IMG/VR virus record: IMGVR_UViG_3300046167_000146
Coordinates: 1 to 35,313 of that record
DNA from: a virus
DNA length: 35,313 bases
Direction: 5' to 3' (one strand)
In this document: positions 1 through 6,372 of the stretch, in pieces
Position numbering within the stretch: the first letter of the stretch is position 1
How the letters are laid out: every line of letters starts with the position of its first letter
The notes under the pieces: generated by a model
Database searches by the model: none
Told to the model about the DNA's origin: nothing
Seen by the model: the letters and a program-made list of their open reading frames with translations, nothing else
Made by a program: the position numbers and the translations under genes

Positions 1-196
1 CGTTCTCTAACACTGGAATGTCAAAGCCTATGAGGTTATGGCCTACCACTGGGAAGTCACCTTCCAAGGTTGCAGCTAGGCTGTCCTTGTCGTAGTGCTC
101 CAGTACATTATCATCCTGCATGGTCACTGCCAGCCAGATGGTGTCGGGGTCTAGGCCATTGGTTTCTATGTCTAGGAACATAGGCTTATAGCTCAT
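1..196 (-). CDS. DNA polymerase I family A, N-terminal part (wraps to 35313)
   Basis: This is the first 65 codons of the phage replicative DNA polymerase, starting at ATG 196-194, which overlaps the end of the helicase gene by 11 bases. The protein begins MSYKPMFLDIETNGL, a 3'-5' exonuclease Exo I motif (D9, E11), and continues to GHNLIGFD (H53, N54, D59), the Exo II motif. The frame runs off base 1: the next codon is made of base 1 plus bases 35313-35312. It then continues as G-D-I-T into the polymerase part at the right end of the window. Joined, the protein has about 575 residues and reads smoothly against the T7 gp5 pattern, so the window is the linear form of a circular or circularly permuted sequence. 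Frame continuity is seen directly; the enzyme role is family knowledge. Confidence 0.93.
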   Translation of the reverse strand, partial: MSYKPMFLDIETNGLDPDTIWLAVTMQDDNVLEHYDKDSLAATLEGDFPVVGHNLIGFDIPVLEN

Positions 197-1836
197 TGAC
201 TGCGTCCTCCTTTGGCTTACTTGTCTCTGACATTCTACCAGTAAAATTGTCATACTTCAAGTAACAGCAAGCACCAGTCAAACCTGAGTAACGGTTCTTG
301 AGGATACGCACCGTAGTGGTGTTCCTTTTTTCTATGTTCTCATCTTGCTGGTCACGCTCCAAGCCAATGACCATGTCGGATAGCTGTGCAATAGCCTGTG
401 AGCCTCTTAGTTCACTTAGACTTATCTGACCTCCATCCTCATGTGCTTTGCCTTGGGTGCGCTTTAGGTGAGAAACAAGAAACAAGCCTATGCCTAACTC
501 CTGCACCAGTGACCGTAGCTTGGTCATGATAGCATCAATGGCCTTACGCTCATCACCATTGTCCTGTGCTGACACAACGATGGACAGGTGGTCTAGGATG
601 ATCCACTTGCAGTCCAAAGCCTTAGCCATGTACCTGACCCTAGCTAACAGATTGTCCTCACTGGTACTGCCCCAGTGGTCAAACAAGTAGTACCTGCCTG
701 TGCCAAGGGTATCCTCCCAGTAAGGGAATGCTATCTCTGGGTCTAGGTCTTCCTCAAGGTGCAAAGGGCAGTCTGCTTCCACTGACATGATGCCCAGTGC
801 GGTGCGAGCTACGTCCTCCTCCAAGGCTAGGATGCCAATGTTGTCCTCCGTTGCCCTTAGCAGGTAGTGCTCTAGCTCCCTAACCATCTGAGACTTACCC
901 ATACCTGAGCCTGACGTTATCGTCACTAGCTCGTATGGTCTAAAGCCTTTGGTGTAGGTGTTGAGTCCCTGCCATGGGTATGGTATGGACTTGACCTTAA
1001 TCTTGTTGGTCAAGGCATCCCATGTGTCACTACCTTGGATGATGCCATCAGGCTGGTAAACCTTGGCATTCCACCATGCTGAAGTAAACTCCCGCACCTT
1101 GTTAGCCAACAACATCTCATTGGCGTCCTTCATGGGTAGCTTGGCTATCTTTAGCTTGCTTGGTGAGAACAAGTCCTTTATGTCGTCTACGGCCTGTTGT
1201 CCTGCCTTGTCTGTGTCAAAGCAGACCACTACGTTATCGTAGCCTTCCAAAAAGTCTAGGTTCTCTTTGATTTCCTTAGCTGCTGAGGATGCACCATTGC
1301 GTAAAGAGACTACGTCCCACTTACGTTCAAACATCTCAGCCTACACTAAGGGCATCTATCTCACCTTCTGTGATGGTGATGTATTTACCCTTACCTTTGC
1401 ACGTTTGCTGACCAAACAGACCTACATTAGTGGTCATGTCACCTGTCGCATGGAAGTCTTTATTCTTCACATGGCGTACCTTGGTGGCCTTTAGTTCGTC
1501 GCTGTCTGTGCTGTAGTACGGGTAGATGTGCTTGGCTATCTCACCGGCTGCATTGTACTCAACCATGACATTGTATTTTCTACAAGTCTCTTGGCTAAGT
1601 CTTCTGTCGGGTATAGCTGCTATGACGCCTGCTGCTGTCATATCTTCCAATGGCCTCCTTGGTTGGGGCTGTAGCGTTACTACGTTGCCATTTGAATGTT
1701 CGTGATGATCACATAGGTTTGAAAAGCAATGCGCTGACCCGCTGCTATAGCGAGCCAGTGCATCCTTAGAGCCACACTTGGGGCATGGCTCATGTCTTAC
1801 AAACGGATCATCCTTGCTATGCCTATAGGTCTGCAT
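186..1836 (-). CDS. T7 gp4-like primase-helicase (one frameshift)
   Basis: Bifunctional replisome enzyme that makes RNA primers and unwinds DNA ahead of the polymerase. Bases 1336-1836 encode the primase part: a Cys4 zinc-binding site (C18, C21, C37, C42) and a Toprim motif TEGEIDALS. Bases 186-1334 encode the rest of Toprim (CFDTDKAG) and a RecA-type helicase with Walker A SGSGMGKS, Walker B WIILDH, a sensor His in LVSHLK and the H4-like RGSQAIAQLSD. The frame breaks near 1340: GTAGGCTGAG on the minus strand should read GTAGCTGAG, giving SVAEMFERKW. Removing one G yields about 549 residues, close to the 566 of T7 gp4. The break lies inside the Toprim domain, so natural separate primase and helicase proteins are unlikely. 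ATG 1836 overlaps the end of the SSB gene; a GTG lies at 1845. Confidence 0.92.
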
Positions 1837-2194
1837 CAATCCCACTGCTGTCTTCCGCTACTTCTACCACCCTAATTGCATTTAGGTAGGTTGGAGTACC
1901 ATGGACTGGGTGTGGCGTACCTGTCTTGTAGCTAAGGCGTACCACTGAACCTCGTGGAATGTTACCAACAAAGGGCTGGTCGTTAGCATCAATGACCTTT
2001 ACGTTGAACTTACTAGCAAACTTGCGTTGCTTGTTACCGTCGTAGTCTCTTAGCTTTACCCCTTGCTCAGACAAGATCTGTGCATTCTCATCGTCCAAGG
2101 TTACAGTCAGTGTATACCGTCCTGTGTCCTGTCCGTTATACACCTCTGTGCTGTCCAAGTGAGCAAACGCTGCTTTACCACTTACTACTGCCAT
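1823..2194 (-). CDS. Single-stranded DNA-binding protein, probable
   Basis: A 123-residue protein beginning MAVVSGKAAFAHL, with beta-rich sequence (RYTLTVTLDDE, SKFNVKVIDAN, SVVRLSYKTG, TYLNAIRVVEV) as expected of an OB fold, and a C-terminal tail with several acidic residues ending GIDADL. The acidic tail is typical of phage SSBs such as T7 gp2.5, where it contacts polymerase and helicase. The gene sits directly upstream of, and overlaps, the primase-helicase, which fits a replisome operon. It is much shorter than T7 gp2.5 (232 residues), and recognition rests on composition, position and resemblance to short SSB-like proteins of other phages, so it is probable rather than certain. Its ATG follows AGAGGT about 7 bases upstream, after a 131-base gap that may hold a promoter or operator. 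Confidence 0.65.
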   Translation of the reverse strand: MAVVSGKAAFAHLDSTEVYNGQDTGRYTLTVTLDDENAQILSEQGVKLRDYDGNKQRKFASKFNVKVIDANDQPFVGNIPRGSVVRLSYKTGTPHPVHGTPTYLNAIRVVEVAEDSSGIDADL

Positions 2195-2242
2195 ATCAAT
2201 ACCTCTAAGGTTTAGTTAAGTTTACTAAAGTAGACTAAAGAA

Positions 2243-2268
2243 TAATCATAATGATTAACATAATGTTA
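2243..2268. promoter_or_regulatory. Pair of abutting AT-rich palindromes upstream of the SSB gene
   Basis: Two perfect odd-length palindromes lie side by side: TAATCATAATGATTA (2243-2257) and TAACATAATGTTA (2256-2268). They sit in the only sizeable gap (2195-2325) between the small early genes and the replication genes. No good sigma70 promoter is clear here: the minus strand has a TATGAT hexamer without a matching -35. They may be an operator for a dimeric protein or an mRNA hairpin. Palindromes are seen; function is inference. Confidence 0.35.
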
Positions 2269-2325
2269 TCCCTTAGCCTCTTTAGAGTACTAGTGTAACA
2301 TGAGATACACTAATCTTGTGGAGAA

Positions 2326-2520
2326 TTAACTTGAAAAATTTTCATGTTCCCTAGTTATCCTCATTATTCCTTCCACATGTTCAATAAAATCTTGTGCTTC
2401 TGTGTCCCTGACTTGCTTCTGGTCTGGAAACCTTGCCTTCAGTTCCTCTACGCTACAGGGGTGGCATAAGTCACCTTTGTCTAGGTCAGTCTGTAGCGTA
2501 TCACAGGCTTTGCAGCGCAT
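2326..2520 (-). CDS. Small zinc-ribbon protein, unknown function
   Basis: A 64-residue protein with two CxxC pairs (C3, C6, C19, C22) at the N-terminus, a typical zinc ribbon, followed by a charged helical C-terminal half. The ATG overlaps the TAA of the preceding gene (TAATG), so translation is likely coupled to the 79-residue protein upstream. It is the last of the small early genes before the SSB gene. Zinc ribbons of this size are often found in phage regulators that touch nucleic acid or host proteins, but nothing more specific can be seen. Confidence 0.6.
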   Translation of the reverse strand: MRCKACDTLQTDLDKGDLCHPCSVEELKARFPDQKQVRDTEAQDFIEHVEGIMRITREHENFSS

Positions 2521-2759
2521 TAGTGCACCTCCTGGGACTCTGGGCCTACTAACTGCGCGTATAAGGCCTCTAAATCGCCCGTAGAGCGTTTTTCTAGGTC
2601 TTCTGATAGGTAGGCACTGCTTATAGTTAACATCTCGCTAACAGCCATCACGTTGAGCCTATAGTCTACCAAGGTTTGCACTATTAGATCCCTTCTGTCC
2701 TGCTCTGGGTCTGGTTCTTGGTTACTTGTAACGTCTTCCTCGTAATATGTTGTACTCAT
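2520..2759 (-). CDS. Hypothetical small early protein (79 aa)
   Basis: Not recognised. An acidic 79-residue protein with a disordered N-terminus rich in E, D and Q, and a helical segment (RDLIVQTLVDYRLNVMAVSEML) that could form a small helix-turn-helix-like bundle: the pattern VMAVSEMLTISSAYLSEDL resembles the second and third helices of DNA-binding repeats. Its ATG shares four bases (ATGA) with the stop of the upstream 54-residue gene, and its TAA overlaps the next ATG, so it is embedded in a translationally coupled run. Coding status is well supported by this packing; function is unknown. Confidence 0.6.
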   Translation of the reverse strand: MSTTYYEEDVTSNQEPDPEQDRRDLIVQTLVDYRLNVMAVSEMLTISSAYLSEDLEKRSTGDLEALYAQLVGPESQEVH

Positions 2760-2920
2760 TTGACCACCTCAGTTAGTCCATGCCAATCGTTAATCGTTAG
2801 TTTTGCCATTCGCTTGTTATGTGCTATGTACCATGAACGCTTACCAAAGTGGTAGCCAGTAAAGCACCGGCCCAGTGTTAGGCCATAGCGCCGCTTGTGT
2901 TTTCTCAACCTGTAAATCAT
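2756..2920 (-). CDS. Hypothetical basic small protein (54 aa)
   Basis: A short gene that fills the gap between its neighbours exactly. ATG at 2920-2918, TGA at 2758-2756 overlapping the next ATG by four bases (ATGA). The product starts MIYRLRKHKRRYGLTLG and is very basic and aromatic, with YHFGKRSWYIAHNKR in the middle. The tight ATGA junction and lack of other coding in this stretch argue it is real. Family not recognised; a small nucleic-acid-binding or host-directed early protein is a guess. Confidence 0.55.
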   Translation of the reverse strand: MIYRLRKHKRRYGLTLGRCFTGYHFGKRSWYIAHNKRMAKLTINDWHGLTEVVK

Positions 2921-2931
2921 CTTCTTAGCTC

Positions 2932-3165
2932 CTAGTTCTTGTTTATCTTGAATACGTATACATCTTTTTTGCTTGGGTGCATGTACAAGCTGTAACGCCC
3001 TTTGCAGTATGCAAAAGCGGCAGATTGCACGTTAGCTTTTTTGGCCTTCTCCACTAAAAACCATTCACCTTGGCGCATCCCTTGCATCAATGGTTTCCAA
3101 GTCCCTTGGTTACGTCGGTACAATTGCTTGGGTGCTGGCGTGTTTGCTATTTTGTAAAACTTCAT
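2932..3165 (-). CDS. Hypothetical basic early protein (77 aa)
   Basis: Not recognised. A basic 77-residue protein beginning MKFYKIANTPAPKQLYRR and ending VYVFKINKN. The sequence WKPLMQGMRQGEWFLVEKAKKANVQSAAFAYCKGRYSLYMH reads like a compact alpha/beta fold; similar short phage proteins exist with a pattern of a basic loop and a conserved aromatic strand, but no named family is claimed. AAGGAACT lies just before the ATG as a ribosome-binding site. It belongs to the leftward run of small genes. Confidence 0.6.
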   Translation of the reverse strand: MKFYKIANTPAPKQLYRRNQGTWKPLMQGMRQGEWFLVEKAKKANVQSAAFAYCKGRYSLYMHPSKKDVYVFKINKN

Positions 3166-3183
3166 TTTTAGTTCCTTTTTAGT

Positions 3184-3444
3184 TTAAGATTCTATCACGT
3201 TTTCAATGTCAAAAGATACGCTACCCGGCATCTTAGCACGTTTTAGTAGGTATTCTACAAAATCCCCGGCGTCTTGTTTGTCAAAAGCCAGTAAAGATAT
3301 TGTAACGTCTACGGTATACTCCTTTAAGTCCTCGCTTGTGGCGTCCTCTTGATTCCATGGTGCGCTAGGGTCTCCAGCTTCCGTTTGTTCTCGCATTGTG
3401 TCTATGTTCCCCAGTGCTTGGCCTAATGTATTAAATAAATCCAT
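3184..3444 (-). CDS. Hypothetical acidic early protein (86 aa)
   Basis: Not recognised. An acidic 86-residue protein (MDLFNTLGQALGNIDTM at the start) with a central disordered stretch and a C-terminal part with alternating hydrophobic residues (EYTVDVTISLLAFDKQDAGDFVEYLLKRA). A GGAATG element precedes the ATG. It lies in the leftward small-gene run with an 18-base gap to the next gene. Early phage genes of this size and charge are often host-takeover factors, but there is no direct sign of that here. Confidence 0.58.
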   Translation of the reverse strand: MDLFNTLGQALGNIDTMREQTEAGDPSAPWNQEDATSEDLKEYTVDVTISLLAFDKQDAGDFVEYLLKRAKMPGSVSFDIENVIES

Positions 3445-3459
3445 TGTTTTTCATTCCTG

Positions 3460-3630
3460 TTATGCGTTGTTGATATTCTCTATCAATTCTTCTATCTCGT
3501 AAACATGGTTCCGCAATATCTGCCAATCTTGCTCATCTCGCATCACTGGCAAATCCATCACCATGCTTTTTTTGATCTTTTCTAGCTCGCCTACAAGCTG
3601 GTGTAGGCATATTCCATCTAGTGCGCTCAT
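3460..3630 (-). CDS. Hypothetical small helical protein (56 aa)
   Basis: A short frame from ATG 3630-3628 to TAA 3462-3460, product starting MSALDGICLHQLVGELEKIKK and ending ELIENINNA. It is predicted largely helical, with heptad-like hydrophobic spacing in its C-terminal half (WQILRNHVYEIEELIENI). It sits six bases after the stop of the helix-turn-helix gene and 15 bases before the next ATG, which fills an otherwise empty interval. Function unknown. Confidence 0.5.
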   Translation of the reverse strand: MSALDGICLHQLVGELEKIKKSMVMDLPVMRDEQDWQILRNHVYEIEELIENINNA

Positions 3631-3636
3631 GTTGTC

Positions 3637-3843
3637 TTACCTTCTTCCTTGTGGTGATTTTTTCCAGTGTGATCGTCTGACTATATATTTAACCTGTCCA
3701 AGTGTTATGTCAAGCTCTTTTGCTATGTTTTGTTGGTTTACACCCTGAAAATATAGCTTCCGCACCCTTGGTTCCAATGGGTTTGCTGTTGGCTGGCGGA
3801 ACACTTCAAACCTTTTATCCTGTGCCCTTATTGCTTCAATCAT
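3637..3843 (-). CDS. Helix-turn-helix DNA-binding protein, probable
   Basis: A basic 68-residue protein. The segment VRKLYFQGVNQQNIAKELDI followed by TLGQVKYIVRRSHW matches a helix-turn-helix of the sigma-region-4 or homeodomain-like type: a helix, the turn around ELDIT, and a recognition helix rich in R and K. It could regulate phage promoters or bind the control region at 5900-6200. ATG 3843 is chosen over a GTG 27 bases upstream because its ATGA overlaps the stop of the upstream membrane-protein gene, the same coupling used by its neighbours. The DNA-binding fold is read from the pattern; the regulatory role is inference. Confidence 0.6.
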   Translation of the reverse strand: MIEAIRAQDKRFEVFRQPTANPLEPRVRKLYFQGVNQQNIAKELDITLGQVKYIVRRSHWKKSPQGRR

Positions 3844-3995
3844 GAGGCCAGCCCTAGCAGGAAGGCCCACACAAGATAACCAAAGAGAACTAAAGAGACA
3901 CCTACGCTTGCTTTGTTTAAGGCGTTATACACTGCCTGCTCACGCTGTTGGTGCTCACGTTCTTCCCTACGTGACGGGGTGAAGTCTTTAATCAT
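3840..3995 (-). CDS. Small single-span membrane protein (51 aa)
   Basis: ATG 3995-3993 to TGA 3842-3840. The N-terminal half is charged (DFTPSRREEREHQQREQ) and the C-terminal half is one hydrophobic segment (VGVSLVLFGYLVWAFLLGLA) long enough to span a membrane. Both ends overlap neighbours by four bases in the ATGA style, which strongly supports translation. An early inner-membrane protein could act in superinfection exclusion or host takeover; holin is less likely because the gene lies in the early unit. Function is not shown. Confidence 0.6.
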   Translation of the reverse strand: MIKDFTPSRREEREHQQREQAVYNALNKASVGVSLVLFGYLVWAFLLGLAS

Positions 3996-4243
3996 TGTTT
4001 CAAGTCCTTTGCTGTGAAGCCATAGCGAGCTAGTGAGGTTGCCAAATGCTTTTGCAGTACTTGCTCATCTGATAGGGCTGCGTTTGTTTTCTTGTCAGCG
4101 TCAGCGTGCGATATTTGCAAGCGGTAAGGTTCATCGCCTCCCGCTTCCTCTGTATAGATCTTTACGCTGTAGAATGTTCCACCTGCTGTTGTCACTGTTC
4201 TAATGGTTGCCAAGTCGCCTAGGCTGTTGGTTGCTGTTTTCAT
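3992..4243 (-). CDS. Hypothetical early protein (83 aa)
   Basis: Not recognised. An 83-residue soluble protein: an N-terminal beta-rich part (DLATIRTVTTAGGTFYSVKIYTE) and a C-terminal helical part ending GFTAKDLKQ. ATG 4243 overlaps the TGA of the upstream gene by four bases and its own TGA overlaps the next ATG by four bases. This double ATGA linkage is good evidence of coding. Confidence 0.6.
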   Translation of the reverse strand: MKTATNSLGDLATIRTVTTAGGTFYSVKIYTEEAGGDEPYRLQISHADADKKTNAALSDEQVLQKHLATSLARYGFTAKDLKQ

Positions 4244-4419
4244 TTCTCTATGCTCCTGTTGTTATGCGTTGTCTCGAATCGTTCACCGGCTCGCGCCCTA
4301 GCCACTAGATCACGCAATGCCCTGTCGAACTGGTACTTATCTACTGCTAAGACCATTGCTTGCTTGTGCTCACTCCACGCAATTGTGGAGTCAATAAAAA
4401 TATCTATTTCGTCTCGCAT
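4240..4419 (-). CDS. Hypothetical early protein (59 aa)
   Basis: A 59-residue helical protein starting MRDEIDIFIDSTIAWSEHK. ATG 4419 is preferred because GGAG lies nine bases upstream; a TTG at 4434 in the same frame is the alternative and would overlap the upstream gene by 11 bases. The segment YQFDRALRDLVARARAGERFE is amphipathic. Family not recognised. It is coupled by ATGA to the following gene. Confidence 0.55.
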   Translation of the reverse strand: MRDEIDIFIDSTIAWSEHKQAMVLAVDKYQFDRALRDLVARARAGERFETTHNNRSIEK

Positions 4420-4423
4420 TGTC

Positions 4424-4615
4424 TCATGCTCCAAGTTGCTGTTGTATTCTGTTAATTCTTCGGTGTTGGTCTGCTATACACTTTTGGAAATATTCAACCT
4501 CTAGAGGCGAAGGGTTTACCTTGTCTGCTAGTGTTTGCTCTAGACCGTGAAGGATTGCCTGCTCAATATCTACCATGTTTTGGATATATTTTGCTTCCTG
4601 TTGTGCTGTTGTCAT
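4424..4615 (-). CDS. Hypothetical helical early protein (63 aa)
   Basis: A 63-residue protein, beginning MTTAQQEAKYIQNMVDIEQA, nearly all helix-forming with heptad-like spacing, suggesting a small coiled coil or helical hairpin. AAGGAAG precedes the start. It lies between the larger conserved 252-residue gene and the 59-residue gene. Function unknown. Confidence 0.55.
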   Translation of the reverse strand: MTTAQQEAKYIQNMVDIEQAILHGLEQTLADKVNPSPLEVEYFQKCIADQHRRINRIQQQLGA

Positions 4616-4636
4616 GCTGTTTGCTTCCTTTTGTTG

Positions 4637-5395
4637 TTAAATGTTAACTACTGGCACTAGTGAAGTGCTGAAGTTTGCTGCCCGTGTACCGTGTACCGTA
4701 ATGGCTACGGACTGTTTTTTACCATCACAAAGCCCACATTGCAAGCACGATAATCCTTGGCTATCCGATAGGCATTCAATCTCGCCATCAAGTAGGCTAT
4801 CTCCAGCCATAGCTACCCTGAAAGTCTGGTAACCTTGTTGCTGGTACTTGGTAGCTTGTCGTGGGCTATCGGCGCTGACCATACATAGGGTCGCAATGCG
4901 AGCATCAAAAGCCTTGTGTTTGGCTTGGTGTGTGTATCCAGTGTGGCCTAGGCATAGGTCGGTGATTGTCTGCCATACGGTAAACGGTGCCGCAGCTGGG
5001 TCACCATATGCGCCTAGTCTAACCTTGCGACCTGTAAACAATGAGGAATGATCTGCTAGGTTAAAGGCTGGATACTTACCGGCTTTGTATGTCCGGTATA
5101 CCGCAGCCGGAGCTTGCCCAATATTAACGTAACAAGCGCCGCCAGTGCTTTGCCGGTGAACACAATTGCCACATATAGATGAATCAGAGCCAAGCTCTAG
5201 CGCCTCCAAAGGGTGCATATCAGAGCGAATAATCCAAGTCTGGATCATGTCGCCGGTCTTGACGTTGGAGGACTTAAACGTGGCAATAACGGCTATAGGC
5301 TCGCCATCCAATACGCTTGGCCCTTCGTACAGTACAACACCATTCAGCTTTGGTGCTGATTTAACTTTGATTTTTGCGCCTAGTAGTTTAGCCAT
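4637..5395 (-). CDS. Conserved phage protein with Cys motifs (DUF7227-like)
   Basis: A 252-residue protein starting MAKLLGAKIKVKSAPKLNG. This ATG has AAGGA six bases upstream; an upstream in-frame ATG at 5440 lacks support. Cysteines cluster in CGNCVHR, GACYV, LSCLQCGLCDGK, which may bind metal. The pattern of a domain with WIIRSDMHPLEAL, then CxxC, then VYRTYKAGKYPAF, and G-x-Y-G-D-P resembles a family common in phages and plasmids that I associate with DUF7227, with no proven role. It is the largest of the small early genes and second in the leftward unit, so it is probably made soon after infection. The family link is from memory and moderately sure. Confidence 0.6.
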   Translation of the reverse strand: MAKLLGAKIKVKSAPKLNGVVLYEGPSVLDGEPIAVIATFKSSNVKTGDMIQTWIIRSDMHPLEALELGSDSSICGNCVHRQSTGGACYVNIGQAPAAVYRTYKAGKYPAFNLADHSSLFTGRKVRLGAYGDPAAAPFTVWQTITDLCLGHTGYTHQAKHKAFDARIATLCMVSADSPRQATKYQQQGYQTFRVAMAGDSLLDGEIECLSDSQGLSCLQCGLCDGKKQSVAITVHGTRAANFSTSLVPVVNI

Positions 5396-5442
5396 GATTG
5401 ATCCTTCTTTTGTTGTGTTGTGTTTGGCTAATGCTGCCACTG

Positions 5443-5470
5443 GAGCCTGCTACCGTCAAGCAACAGGCTC
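5443..5470. other. Inverted repeat between first two early genes
   Basis: GAGCCTG (5443-5449) and CAGGCTC (5464-5470) form a 7-bp stem with a 14-base loop in the gap between the first two leftward genes. No T-run follows on the minus strand, so it is not a standard terminator. It may shape or process the early mRNA. Confidence 0.3.
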
Positions 5471-5480
5471 GCATGGTGCA

Positions 5481-5825
5481 CTAGGCGGTGGCTTCGGCTA
5501 TCTTCTGTTCTTGAGTCTCTACTTGATCCTTTAGAAGCTCAAGGATTACCCGCAGCTTTCTACCGCTTACTCTTTTCTTCATGGCTAAATCACGGAGACT
5601 GTCAGTGTAGTAAGAGGACGCGCACCAGCCGTATGCAAAGCTCCATCCTGACTTAACAACACCTTCCTTTACAAGCTCGCTGATGCGGTCGTTGTTCTTA
5701 ATACGACGGCTTTCTAAGCCATTGGGGTTAAAGTAGTGAAACTGTGCTACTTGCCTGTTGTTAGCCATCCCTTTGTCGCTTGTGGCTTCGCGGCTTGCAT
5801 ACATGTAATCGTTGTAGTGGCTCAT
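5481..5825 (-). CDS. First leftward early gene, hypothetical (114 aa)
   Basis: A 114-residue protein starting MSHYNDYMYASREATSDKGM. ATG 5825 is chosen because GGAG lies nine bases upstream; the frame is open further up, but that part overlaps the predicted promoter. The middle (RRIKNNDRISELVKEGVVKSG, YTDSLRDLAMKKR) looks like a small helical DNA-binding-like fold, and the C-terminus (LELLKDQVETQEQKIAEATA) is a likely coiled coil. It resembles no family I can name with confidence. As the promoter-proximal leftward gene it should be the first phage protein made from this unit, hence a candidate host-takeover or regulatory factor. Confidence 0.6.
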   Translation of the reverse strand: MSHYNDYMYASREATSDKGMANNRQVAQFHYFNPNGLESRRIKNNDRISELVKEGVVKSGWSFAYGWCASSYYTDSLRDLAMKKRVSGRKLRVILELLKDQVETQEQKIAEATA

Positions 5826-5853
5826 CTTGTCGGTCTCCGTTGTTGTCTTGGGT

Positions 5854-5885
5854 ATTATAATTATCCAGCCAGATCTCAAAGTCAA
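5854..5885 (-). promoter_or_regulatory. Candidate leftward sigma70 promoter
   Basis: On the minus strand a perfect TATAAT lies at 5859-5854. Upstream is TTGACT at 5885-5880, but 20 bases away, longer than the usual 17. The start site would fall near 5847, just before the GGAG and ATG of the first leftward gene. The non-ideal spacing suggests a promoter that needs an activator or is weaker than P1 and P2. Confidence 0.5.
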
Positions 5886-5927
5886 TACCGATTAGGTATA
5901 AAAACCCAGGTTCTTATAACTACTTTA

Positions 5928-5983
5928 GAATGCTTGAGTGTACCTATATAGGTACTACATAGATCCACACTCTTCAGCATTCT
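5928..5983. repeat. Perfect 16-bp palindrome with flanking inverted repeat
   Basis: GTACCTATATAGGTAC at 5940-5955 is identical to its own reverse complement. It is flanked by GAATGCTTGAGTG (from 5928) and an imperfect inverted copy ending in GCATTC (to 5983), so the whole can fold into a cruciform-like structure. A dimeric repressor site or an origin element are both possible. Confidence 0.5.
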
Positions 5984-6010
5984 CAAGTCTTCTCAAGTCT
6001 ACCCAAGTCC
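5981..6010 (+). repeat. Three tandem 10-bp repeats (TCTCAAGTCT)
   Basis: TCTCAAGTCT occurs twice in a row (5981-6000), followed by a degenerate third copy ACCCAAGTCC (6001-6010). The 10-base period is close to one helical turn, so a protein could bind all copies on the same face. Confidence 0.5.
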
Positions 6011-6057
6011 ACTAATGCTGACCGTTAGACTCCGGGGTGTATACCCATAGGCCCCTT

Positions 6058-6163
6058 AGTCTAACTGTTGTAATCTATTGCGCACCTAAGTCTAACTGTT
6101 AGGCTCTTTGGTTGTCCCTTAGTCTAACTGTTGTACTCTGGGGAAAACCTTAGTCTAACTGTT
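6058..6163 (+). repeat. Four direct repeats AGTCTAACTGTT, 31-32 bp apart
   Basis: Exact copies of AGTCTAACTGTT start at 6058, 6089, 6121 and 6152, that is 31, 32 and 31 bases apart, or three helical turns. Three of the copies are preceded by CCTT or CT. An imperfect inverted copy (AGTCTAACGGT on the minus strand) lies at about 6020-6030. The intervening sequences differ, so selection acts on the 12-mers. Such spacing is typical of iterons or of operator arrays that bind a protein cooperatively. Confidence 0.7.
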
Positions 6164-6372
6164 GGGCTAAGGGTGGGCTAACGATAAGGGTACGGGGGGC
6201 CGCTGGCGTCACTGATGATTATTGTAGTAGGAGCTCCAGTACTCAAAAGTAGAAATTAGAAAACTACAGTAAAATAATAAAAAAGTAAGTATTCACTAAC
6301 TTATGTAACCTCTTGAATACACAAGAGAAATTAAAACTTTGACTCAGTCTAAAAAATAACAGTAAAAAGTAC

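Noticed and set aside
3690-3720. Second leftward promoter with TTGACA within the helix-turn-helix gene
   Set aside because: The hexamer on the minus strand near 3712 has no acceptable -10 at 16-18 bases; only AAATAT is found.
6058-6163. CRISPR array
   Set aside because: Four regular repeats look like one at first, but the repeat is only 12 bases, the spacing follows helical turns, no cas genes exist and the place is a promoter region.
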